Shown: positions 37,316 through 43,726 of the stretch, one piece after another
Layout of the letters: each line of letters starts with the position of its first letter
Numbering within the stretch: position 1 is the stretch's first letter
Source: GCA-2683825 sp965662355
Lineage (GTDB): Bacteria; Planctomycetota; UBA1135; GCA-002686595
DNA: 64,000 nt
Reading direction: 5' to 3'
Assembly (NCBI GenBank): GCA_965662355.1
Contig: CBFIHP010000002.1
Coordinates: 186,001-250,000, forward strand
Program-made: the position numbers and the translations under genes
The notes under the pieces: generated by a model
What the model saw: the letters and a program-made list of their open reading frames with translations, nothing else
What the model was told of the DNA's origin: nothing
Database searches by the model: none

Positions 37316-37663
37316 ATGGAACAATCGAGCAACGGAAGACACCCGAGTGCCGTGCAGCTAATAGTCCTCGATGAAGAGCGGCTTGCATCTCTCGTGGCGG
37401 CCGTCATCGAAGAGAGACTCGCTGCGCTGGAGCAGCGCCTCTTGGCGAGGCGGACTGTCGAGGAGGAGCGGGCAGGCGAAAGCCTGCAACCGCTCCTTGG
37501 GCAGAGAGAGGTTTCGGAACTCCTCTCGGTGGACCCCAGGACAGTCCGGAATTGGACTCGGGACCCGGACCTGTACGACTTCCCGAGGCCGGTCTACGTG
37601 GGTCGCTCGCCGCGATGGTACGCTCGCGAGGTCTCCGAGTGGCTCGCTCGGCGCACAGGATAG
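37316..37663 (+). CDS. AlpA/excisionase-type HTH protein
   Basis: 115 residues. The N-terminal half is a charged helix (LASLVAAVIEERLAALEQRL). The C-terminal half is a winged HTH of the AlpA/MerR-like excisionase type: REVSELLSVDPRTVRNWTRD, then the wing FPRPVYVGRSPRWYAREV and the final helix SEWLARR. It lies 12 bases after Gp88 and 12 bases before the integrase, the usual place of a recombination directionality factor. DNA binding is inferred from the fold. Confidence 0.8.
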   Translation: MEQSSNGRHPSAVQLIVLDEERLASLVAAVIEERLAALEQRLLARRTVEEERAGESLQPLLGQREVSELLSVDPRTVRNWTRDPDLYDFPRPVYVGRSPRWYAREVSEWLARRTG

Positions 37664-37675
37664 GACGAAGAGAAA

Positions 37676-38902
37676 ATGGGACGTGGACTTGGAGCCGGAA
37701 GGCTTGGCCGCAAATCAGACAACGGGAAGTACGTTGGCTATTTCACAGATGCTAGCGGGCGCCGACGTGAGCGCCAGCTTGCTGGCGACCGACGAACGTC
37801 GGAGCGGATGCTTGCGAACCTCATTCGCGAGCGCGACCTTGTTCTTGCCGGCCTAGCCGTTGAGGAAGGACAGAGTGGCTCGCTTACCGAGCTTCGTGAC
37901 GCATACGTAGGGCACCTCGAATCACACACGACGCCTAAGCACGCGCATCGGCAGGCCGTGGCGCTTCGTCAAATCGTCGATGCTCTCGCAACCAAGGGCG
38001 TCTGCACGCCCAGGTCGCTTACGCCCGAGCACGTCGATAGCTACCAGGTCGCCCGAGTGCGCGGTACGAAGGACGCGACTGGTGACAAAGAGTGGAGCAA
38101 GAAGCCGGTCGCGAATCGAACGGCCAACTTGGAGGCTCAGGCGCTTTCGGCGTGTCTGAGTTGGGCTGTCAAACGTCGTCGCATCGGGGTGAATCCGTTA
38201 GCGGGGTTTGAGGGGCTTCCCAAAGGGACGCGGCATCAAACCAAGAGGAGACGCCCGTTTACGGACGATGAGCTTCGCTCACTGTTTGATACGGCTTGCG
38301 ATGCCGACAAGCGCCGGAAGTCTGGCAGTCTTCGCCAGGCACCGCTCTGGCTTGCGTTCCTTACCACAGGAGCCCGCTTCGGTGCTCTCACTCAGTGGCA
38401 GTGGGGCGACCTCGACCTAGAGAAGGGGAGCGCCATCTTCGAGCCCGAGACCACCAAGACCGACGAGGCGCGTGTGCTTCCGCTTCGTCCCGAGCTTGTC
38501 GACGAGCTGCGAGCGCTACGTAGGGAGCAAGCGTCTGTCCTTGGGCGCATTCCGCGCCAGAGCGACCGTGTATTCCTCTCCCCGAAGGGCAAGGAGCTTC
38601 GCTACCGAAACGTGTACCGCTCCTGGGTCAAGCTTCGTGAAGCGGCAGAGGTTCCGTACCGTGACGCCCGGGGGCGGACCGTTGACATCCACACCATCCG
38701 CCACACGGTAGCCACGAGGCTCTACGAGGCGGGGGTGAGCCTGGCTCAGATGCAGAAGTTCCTCGGCCATAAGGACCCGCGCATGACGGCTAACGTCTAC
38801 ACGCACGCGGACGCCGACTCTCTTCGAGCTGCGGCGGCAGCACTGCCCGATGTCACCCGAGGACCGGACGAGAGCGGAACGAAGAGGAAAGCGAGTTGGT
38901 AA
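37676..38902 (+). CDS. Tyrosine recombinase integrase of the element
   Basis: 408 residues. An N-terminal arm-binding region (GRGLGAGRLGRKSDNGKY and a basic ERQLAGDRRTSERML), a SAM-like core-binding domain (HVDSYQVARVRGTKD), then the catalytic domain. The catalytic Arg is in TTGARFGALTQWQW, the Lys-bearing strand in EPETTKTDEARVL, HxxR in DIHTIRHTVATRL, the second His in FLGHKDPRMTANV and Tyr in NVYTHAD. It ends 100 bases before the intact tRNA-Met, the expected position for the enzyme that recombined the 43-bp tRNA segment. Confidence 0.93.
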   Translation: MGRGLGAGRLGRKSDNGKYVGYFTDASGRRRERQLAGDRRTSERMLANLIRERDLVLAGLAVEEGQSGSLTELRDAYVGHLESHTTPKHAHRQAVALRQIVDALATKGVCTPRSLTPEHVDSYQVARVRGTKDATGDKEWSKKPVANRTANLEAQALSACLSWAVKRRRIGVNPLAGFEGLPKGTRHQTKRRRPFTDDELRSLFDTACDADKRRKSGSLRQAPLWLAFLTTGARFGALTQWQWGDLDLEKGSAIFEPETTKTDEARVLPLRPELVDELRALRREQASVLGRIPRQSDRVFLSPKGKELRYRNVYRSWVKLREAAEVPYRDARGRTVDIHTIRHTVATRLYEAGVSLAQMQKFLGHKDPRMTANVYTHADADSLRAAAAALPDVTRGPDESGTKRKASW

Positions 38903-38972
38903 CATGGCCGCGCGAACTGTCGGGTATTTGACGGATGCCCCTCGAAATCTCTCCGAAAACGCGGGAAGGAAC

Positions 38973-39001
38973 GGACGTAACTCGGTATTCTCCCGCGACT
39001 T
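38973..39001 (+). promoter_or_regulatory. Element-borne promoter-like segment for the tRNA-Met gene
   Basis: Contains GGACGTAA (38973-38980) and a -10-like TATTCT (38986-38991), closely resembling the chromosomal segment at 27106-27135. After integration, transcription of the intact tRNA must start in element DNA, and this segment is the only candidate seen. Confidence 0.45.
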
Positions 39002-39044
39002 GGCGGTGTAGCTCAGTTGGTTAGAGCAGCGGAATCATAATCCG
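39002..39044 (+). repeat. attR: element copy of the tRNA-Met 5' half
   Basis: Forty-three bases identical to 27136-27178, forming the first part of the intact tRNA. The recombination crossover must lie somewhere in this segment. Confidence 0.93.
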
Positions 39045-39075
39045 CGAGTCGGGGGTTCGAATCCCTCCACCGCTA
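39002..39075 (+). tRNA. tRNA-Met (anticodon CAT)
   Basis: Seventy-four bases folding as a standard cloverleaf: acceptor GGCGGTG/CACCGCT with a G-U first pair, D stem GCTC/GAGC, anticodon stem GCGGA/TCCGC with loop ATCATAA (anticodon CAT), a five-base variable loop and T arm GGGGG-TTCGAAT-CCCTC. The discriminator is A and CCA is not encoded. The first base pair is not the C-A mismatch of initiator tRNA, so this is elongator Met, or possibly the lysidine-modified Ile2 type. Its first 43 bases come from the integrated element. Confidence 0.95.
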
Positions 39076-39111
39076 CCCACTCTGTCGCCGGGATGAATCC
39101 GCGTTCAGCCG

Positions 39112-39957
39112 CTACTCCATCCAGTCGATTTCGAACGGAGGCTCATCGAAATCGAGCTCGAGATCGACAGCCGTGCCATGGGACTTCAACGAAGCCCCGC
39201 CACCACCGCCTCAGCCATACTCCATTGGGCCCGCGTCGAGGGTCGCGCCGCTCTCGTCGAGCGTGCGGTACGACATGGGAATGCGCTTGCCGTTCTTGTA
39301 GATCGACAACCCCGCCTTGTCTTCACCCCACACGGCCATGCCGACGCGCTTTTTCCCGAGGCGTTTGGCGATGCGAATCGTCTCCTTGATTCGAAGCTTG
39401 TTCTCGCGATCGGCCTTCAGGTTCAGGCTGCGAATCGACTTGCCGCTGACGGAGACATGCCACGTATCGTCGCCCTGCTTCTGGACGATGCGGTAGCCCA
39501 CGAGGTCGTAGCGCCCCGGGGGGAGAGAGCGGCGGCTTGCTGCGGCGTCGCTGGGCTCGTCCCAGACGAGGCGCTGGATCTGCTTTTCTTCGTCACGGAG
39601 AAAAACCTCGCCTCGCTCGAAACCCGGATCAACCACGGCCAGGGATGCGTCTTTGCCAGAGGGTGCGGAGACGACTTCGGGAAGCGGGTGCGGTGTGCCC
39701 TTCAAATACTCGACCAAGGCCTCACGGGCCTTTCTCGGTGTGCTCGATCAGGCGGTATCGAAGACCTGTGCCAGCCAGGCACGGTCGGTCGCGAAGTCCG
39801 TGTCGGGCGCGACGTGGCAGTTGCTGCACGACGTGCGGAAGAGCTTGCCTGCCTTTTCGATGGAGGCGGACCCTTCGACGATGGCGTGTTGGGCGCTCGC
39901 GAGCGAACCCGTCAACAGAGCGAGGAGGGAGATCCGAAGGACGAGATGGTTTCTCAT
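39112..39957 (-). pseudogene. Exported cytochrome-c-like protein gene with two in-frame TGA codons
   Basis: One continuous frame of 282 codons interrupted at 39750-39748 and 39213-39211 by TGA. The first part has a signal peptide (LRISLLALLTGSLASAQ) and a haem c motif (FRTSCSNCHVAPD). The middle part begins LVEYLKGTPHPLPEVV and contains DDTWHVSVSGKSIRSLNL and KRVGMAVWGEDKAGLSIY. The last part reads GGGGGASLKSHGTAVDLELD and ends IDWME before TAG. All three parts look coding and none has its own good start, so this is probably one gene with two nonsense changes. It ends 37 bases from the tRNA. Separate short genes remain possible. Confidence 0.65.
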
Positions 39958-40094
39958 AGGACTGCTTTTGCCGTGGAAATCCATCATAGCCAAAGCCCTG
40001 TACATGGGATTCGGGGCTTGTTCCCGTTGTTTCGCCAATCGTACCGTTCGTTTACCGAGACCTCGGCCCTTGCGAGCGGTCGTGACGCGAAGCG

Positions 40095-40949
40095 TTAGGG
40101 GGCTTCGATGACCCGCTGGCGTTGTTCGCCCAGGCCCTGGATGCCGAGGTGCATCTCCTGGCCGATCTCGAGGTAGGTCGGCGGATCCAAGCCCAGGCCC
40201 ACGCCCGGAGGCGTGCCTGTCGAGATGACGTCGCCCGCTTGTAGGCTCATGAACTGGGACAGGTAGCTGACGAGGAAGGGCACCTGATAGACCATCGTGC
40301 GCGTGTTGCCGTTCTGGTAGCGGTGTCCGTCCACCTCTAGCCAGATGTCCAGTTCGTGTGGGTCGCCGACTTCGTCTGGGGTGACCAACCAGGGGCCGAT
40401 AGGACCGAAGGTGTCGCAGCTCTTGCCCTTCACCCACTGACCGTGTTGCTCGAGTTGAAAGGCTCGTTCGGAGAGGTCGTTGATGACGCAGTAGCCCGCG
40501 ATGCAATCGCTCGCGTGTTCCTCGTCGACGTAGTGGGCCTTCTCTCCGATGACGACACCCAGCTCGACCTCCCAGTCCATCTTCGAGCCCTTGCGAGGAT
40601 AGTGCACGTCGTCGCTCGGGCCGTTGATGGCGCTGGTGGCCTTGGAGAAGACAACCGGTTCCGGCGGAAGCTCCATGCCGGATTCCTTGGCATGGTCGGA
40701 GTAGTTCAGGCCGATGCAAAGGAACTTGCCGACGCCCGCGACACACGGGCCCATGCGCGGCGGGCCGTCCGCGCTAGGAACCAGGGGCAGCGCTGCGACA
40801 TCCAGGCTATCGAGCTTGGACCGGCCGCTGCGCGACAGCACGTCACCTGCGATATCGTCGACGACCGAGGAGAGATCGCGCACGCGACCCTCGGCATCGA
40901 GTAGTCCCGGTCGTTCCTGGCCGGGGGCTCCGTAGCGTAGAAGCTTCAT
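40095..40949 (-). CDS. Fumarylacetoacetate-hydrolase-family enzyme (2,4-diketo-3-deoxy-L-fuconate hydrolase-like)
   Basis: 284 residues with the FAH fold: GVGKFLCIGLNYSDHAKE, PVVFSKATSAINGP, the metal-binding DWEVELGVVIG, and GDVISTGTPPGVGLG near the C-terminus. In non-phosphorylating L-fucose catabolism this family cleaves 2,4-diketo-3-deoxy-L-fuconate to pyruvate and lactate. That specific call rests on the neighbouring dehydrogenase and lactonase genes; the fold alone fits several acylpyruvate hydrolases. It is the last gene of a four-gene minus-strand operon, 27 bases after the SDR gene. Cytoplasmic. Confidence 0.85.
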   Translation of the reverse strand: MKLLRYGAPGQERPGLLDAEGRVRDLSSVVDDIAGDVLSRSGRSKLDSLDVAALPLVPSADGPPRMGPCVAGVGKFLCIGLNYSDHAKESGMELPPEPVVFSKATSAINGPSDDVHYPRKGSKMDWEVELGVVIGEKAHYVDEEHASDCIAGYCVINDLSERAFQLEQHGQWVKGKSCDTFGPIGPWLVTPDEVGDPHELDIWLEVDGHRYQNGNTRTMVYQVPFLVSYLSQFMSLQAGDVISTGTPPGVGLGLDPPTYLEIGQEMHLGIQGLGEQRQRVIEAP

Positions 40950-40976
40950 CGTGTCTCTTGGTTCCTGCCTGGCGGT

Positions 40977-41720
40977 TCAGTTCATCCAGCCGCCATCGAT
41001 GACGTGCGTGGCGCCGGTAGTGTACGTGGATTCGTCCGAAGCGAGGTACACGACGAGGGCGGCGATTTCGTGGGCCTGGCCGAGCCGTCCCATGGGTTGG
41101 CGTGCGATGAAGGCCGCGCGAGCCTTTTCGATGTCGCCCTGGGATGCGATGCGTTCGTGCAAGGAGGGCGTGTCGACGGTGCCGGGGCAGATGGCGTTGC
41201 AACGCACGCCCTTGGCGACGTAGTCGGCCGCGACGGACTTCGTCAGCCCGATGACCGCGGCCTTGGTCGCACTGTAGACGCAGCGCGCCGGTACGCCCTT
41301 CAGGCTGGAGGCCACCGAGGACATGTTGATGATCGATCCGCTGCCACGCTCGAGCATGCCGGGCAGGAAGGCCTGGATCGTGCGCACCATGGCCTTCACG
41401 TTCAGCTCGTAAGCGAAGTCCCAATCCGCGAGCGAACTGTCCAGAACCGAACCGTGGTGCACGAAGCCCGCGCAGTTGAACAGGGCGTCGGGGGCCGAAT
41501 GACTCGCTGCAAAATCTTGAATGGCCGCTTCGTCGGTCACGTCGAGTGCGGCGGTCTCGATGCCGCTCGCTCCAGCGAGGCCCGCGAGCTTGTCCGTGTT
41601 GATGTCCGTGGCCCAGACCGTGGCGCCTTCGCGCGCACAGGCCATGGCCGACTCGCGACCGATGCCCTGGGCGGCGGCGGTTATGAGGATGGTCTTGTCG
41701 GCGAGGCGTTTCCGTGTCAT
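40977..41720 (-). CDS. SDR dehydrogenase (2-keto-3-deoxy-L-fuconate dehydrogenase-like)
   Basis: 247 residues, a classical short-chain dehydrogenase/reductase. The NAD-binding motif is ITAAAQGIGRESAMACAREG, followed by NCAGFVHHGSVLD, the catalytic Ser in INMSSVASSLKG and YxxxK in RCVYSATKAAVIGL. The C-terminal QPMGRLGQAHEIAALVVYLA and GGWMN segments match the 2-keto-3-deoxy-L-fuconate dehydrogenase group. It is the second last gene of the operon; the spacing of 12 bases from the lactonase supports a pathway role. Oxidises a sugar acid with NAD+. Confidence 0.85.
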   Translation of the reverse strand: MTRKRLADKTILITAAAQGIGRESAMACAREGATVWATDINTDKLAGLAGASGIETAALDVTDEAAIQDFAASHSAPDALFNCAGFVHHGSVLDSSLADWDFAYELNVKAMVRTIQAFLPGMLERGSGSIINMSSVASSLKGVPARCVYSATKAAVIGLTKSVAADYVAKGVRCNAICPGTVDTPSLHERIASQGDIEKARAAFIARQPMGRLGQAHEIAALVVYLASDESTYTTGATHVIDGGWMN

Positions 41721-41732
41721 GGGCTTGTTGTC

Positions 41733-42572
41733 CTAGAGACCGTAGGTGCGGATGGCGTTGCCACCGAAGACGGCGTCGCGTTGTTGCGCCGAGAGGCCAG
41801 CGCACAGCTGCTGGGCGGTATCCCACCAGCGTGCGTAGCCGCCCGCGAGGTTCACGACGGGCCAATCGCTCCCGAAGAGCAAGCGCTCGGGGCCGAAGTG
41901 CTCGAAGAGAGACTCGGCGAAGGGAGCTATGTGATCGATGCTCCAGTTCGCTCCGGATTCGGTGACGAGGCCCGAGAACTTGCACGAGCACGAAGTGTCG
42001 CGAGCGAGCCGGGCCATATGGGCCGACCATGCCGAACGCGCTTTCAAATCCGTACCCCAGTTCGCGATTTCGGGCTTGGCGGCGTGATCGATGACCACGC
42101 GCAGATCCGGATGGCGCGCGCATAGGGTGGAGAGGTTTTCCAGGTGCCGCGGGAGCACCAGCGCATCGAACACGAGCCCGGTTTGGGACAACGCTTCGAA
42201 GGCCGGAGTCAGTTCCTTCTGCAGCATCCAATCCGTGTCGTCGATATCCTGAATCATGGGCCGCAGGCCTTTCAGTCCAGGATGCACGGCCAGGCGTTCA
42301 AGGTCGGCGGGAGCCCCGACCGCTGCGAAATCGATCCAGCCGACTACCCCGTGTACCCGCGGCTCGTCAGCGGCGATGCGCAACAGGTACTCGGTCTCCG
42401 CCACGGTGGGCGCAGCCTGGACGAGCACCGTGCCATCGATCCCCGCATACTCCAGATGCGGAACCAGGTCCGCGATCGCGTAGTCCCGATACAGGACCCC
42501 GAGTTCGGGTTTCAACCAGCCATAGTCGCCGCGATCGACGCGCCAGACATGCTGATGGGCGTCGATTCTCAC
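41733..42572 (-). CDS. Amidohydrolase, L-fuconolactonase-like
   Basis: 279 residues of the amidohydrolase_2 family. It opens with MRIDAHQHVWRVDRGDYGWL, the HxH metal motif of the fuconolactonase group, and continues with GVVGWIDFAA, LKGLRPMIQDI, RVVIDHAAKPEI, CKFSGLVTE and LLFGSDWPVVNLAGGY with the catalytic Asp. The group hydrolyses L-fucono-1,5-lactone to L-fuconate. The start overlaps the stop of the Gfo/Idh gene by ATGA (42569-42572), so the lactone-forming and lactone-opening steps are probably coupled. Cytoplasmic. Confidence 0.85.
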   Translation of the reverse strand: MRIDAHQHVWRVDRGDYGWLKPELGVLYRDYAIADLVPHLEYAGIDGTVLVQAAPTVAETEYLLRIAADEPRVHGVVGWIDFAAVGAPADLERLAVHPGLKGLRPMIQDIDDTDWMLQKELTPAFEALSQTGLVFDALVLPRHLENLSTLCARHPDLRVVIDHAAKPEIANWGTDLKARSAWSAHMARLARDTSCSCKFSGLVTESGANWSIDHIAPFAESLFEHFGPERLLFGSDWPVVNLAGGYARWWDTAQQLCAGLSAQQRDAVFGGNAIRTYGL

Positions 42573-43702
42573 CGAGTCTCGTCCTGGCTGTGGCCATGTT
42601 CGTGGAAGGGATCGTCAGCGAGCGGCGTCGAACCTGCCCGCGTGGAGTCGTAGCAGGCCTCGACCAGCGCCATGGTGTGCCAGGCATCCTCGACCGCCGT
42701 GACGAGCAGCGGGTCGTCCCCCGCGACGAAGCGTTGCAGGTTGCTCATGGGGCCCCGGAAAGCGTCGGGAAACCAATGGCCCTCCAGAGGCACGCCGACC
42801 CAATCCGTGCCTTCCAGTGCGATGTCCAGCGTATCGGGTCGTCCCCTCGGGTAATCGAGGTTGACGCCGAGGGTCAAGACGGCGGCACCCTGCGTGCCCT
42901 CGATCCGCATCGATGATTCCTCGAAGCGTTCGCCGTGGTGGTGATGGTGGTTGACGGACAGACAGCAACGGATGTCGTCACCATAGTCGAGGATGGCGCT
43001 CGTGCGGCTCGAGTCCAGTTCCATGGCCTCGGGGTGCTTCACGGTCTGGGCCCAAACACCGCGCGGGTTCCCGAGCAAGCCACGAATCGCGTCCAGGTAG
43101 TGGATCGAGTGCATGGCCACCTCCATGTGTTCGAGGGTCTTCATGAACGGCCACAGATGCCAGGGCATGCGGCAGTTGATGTGAACATCCAGCTCGATCA
43201 GGCGTCCGAGTCGCCCGGCCTCGATGAGCGCTTGCAGGGCGAGCATCATGGGGCTGAAGCGCAGCTGAAAGTTGACCGCCGCCGTGAGCTTGCGCTCGCG
43301 GCAGATGCAGCGAATGCGCGTAGCGTCCTCGAGGTTCAGACCGAGTGGCTTCTGAATCAGGCAAGCACTGCCCTCGGGCAAGGCGGAGACGACCTCGAAG
43401 ACGGCCCCGGGAGGCACGGCGATATCGAAGATCGCATCGCTCGCCAGGGCGTCAGCGAGCGTTGCGTGTACGCCTGGAATCTCCCAGCGTTCGGCCGTGG
43501 CCCGGGCACGTTCGTGATCGGGGTCGTGGATACCCGAGACCTCGAGCTCGATCGCGCGATAGGCCGGCAGGTGTGCATCGTTGACGATGCCGCCGCCACC
43601 GATCAGGACGATGGGGCGTGGGGAGCAGGGGCGCGGCCAGCGCTGGCGCAAGGCTCTTGTGTCCAGGGACAATCCCGGCGTCTCGTCGGATCCTTGATTC
43701 AC
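42569..43702 (-). CDS. Gfo/Idh/MocA oxidoreductase (sugar dehydrogenase)
   Basis: 377 residues with a GTG start at 43702. The Rossmann domain begins IVLIGGGGIVNDAHLPAY and carries the EKP-type motif as LIQKPLGLNLEDA; the C-terminal domain has LIELDVHINCRMPWHLWPF and HMEVAMHSIHYLDAI. Members oxidise sugars with NAD(P)+, here inferred to be L-fucose or a related pyranose from the operon. A run of five His (NHHHHHGE) lies near residue 252. The start codon is inside a strong hairpin just after uvrA, so either expression is controlled there or the true start lies further downstream. Confidence 0.8.
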   Translation of the reverse strand: MNQGSDETPGLSLDTRALRQRWPRPCSPRPIVLIGGGGIVNDAHLPAYRAIELEVSGIHDPDHERARATAERWEIPGVHATLADALASDAIFDIAVPPGAVFEVVSALPEGSACLIQKPLGLNLEDATRIRCICRERKLTAAVNFQLRFSPMMLALQALIEAGRLGRLIELDVHINCRMPWHLWPFMKTLEHMEVAMHSIHYLDAIRGLLGNPRGVWAQTVKHPEAMELDSSRTSAILDYGDDIRCCLSVNHHHHHGERFEESSMRIEGTQGAAVLTLGVNLDYPRGRPDTLDIALEGTDWVGVPLEGHWFPDAFRGPMSNLQRFVAGDDPLLVTAVEDAWHTMALVEACYDSTRAGSTPLADDPFHEHGHSQDETR

Positions 43703-43725
43703 CGGGGCATTCTAGTGCCCCGGTG
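43700..43725 (-). terminator. Hairpin between the uvrA-like gene and the sugar operon
   Basis: Perfect 10-bp stem CACCGGGGCA/TGCCCCGGTG with loop TTCTAG, starting two bases past the stop of the gene at 43727. There is no T-run. It overlaps the GTG start of the next gene, so it could act as an attenuator or translational block rather than a simple terminator. Confidence 0.5.
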
Positions 43726-43726
43726 C

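Larger units (their letters stand above)
27136..39044. mobile_element. tRNA-Met-integrated genetic element of about 11.9 kb
   Basis: Bounded by the 43-bp direct repeat of the tRNA-Met 5' half (27136-27178 and 39002-39044). It contains a tyrosine recombinase ending 100 bases from the right end, with an HTH gene (candidate excisionase) directly before it. Cargo is mostly small unknown genes, with a Gp88-family protein, an HNH protein and a second recombinase. Genes are spaced more loosely and the base composition looks less GC-rich than in the flanks. No capsid, terminase, portal, relaxase or replication initiator was recognised, so it resembles a phage satellite or a small integrative island rather than a complete prophage or conjugative element. 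Confidence 0.88.

Noticed and set aside
27480..39750. Reassigned TGA codon in this genome or element
   Set aside because: TGA ends many confident genes here, including genes inside the element.
39112..39957. Selenoprotein interpretation of the two TGA codons
   Set aside because: No UxxC or CxxU redox context, no recognisable SECIS-like hairpin immediately downstream of either TGA, and the flanking residues do not fit a catalytic selenocysteine.
42940..42960. Engineered His tag in the sugar dehydrogenase
   Set aside because: The five His codons lie inside the natural protein, and no vector sequence is present.
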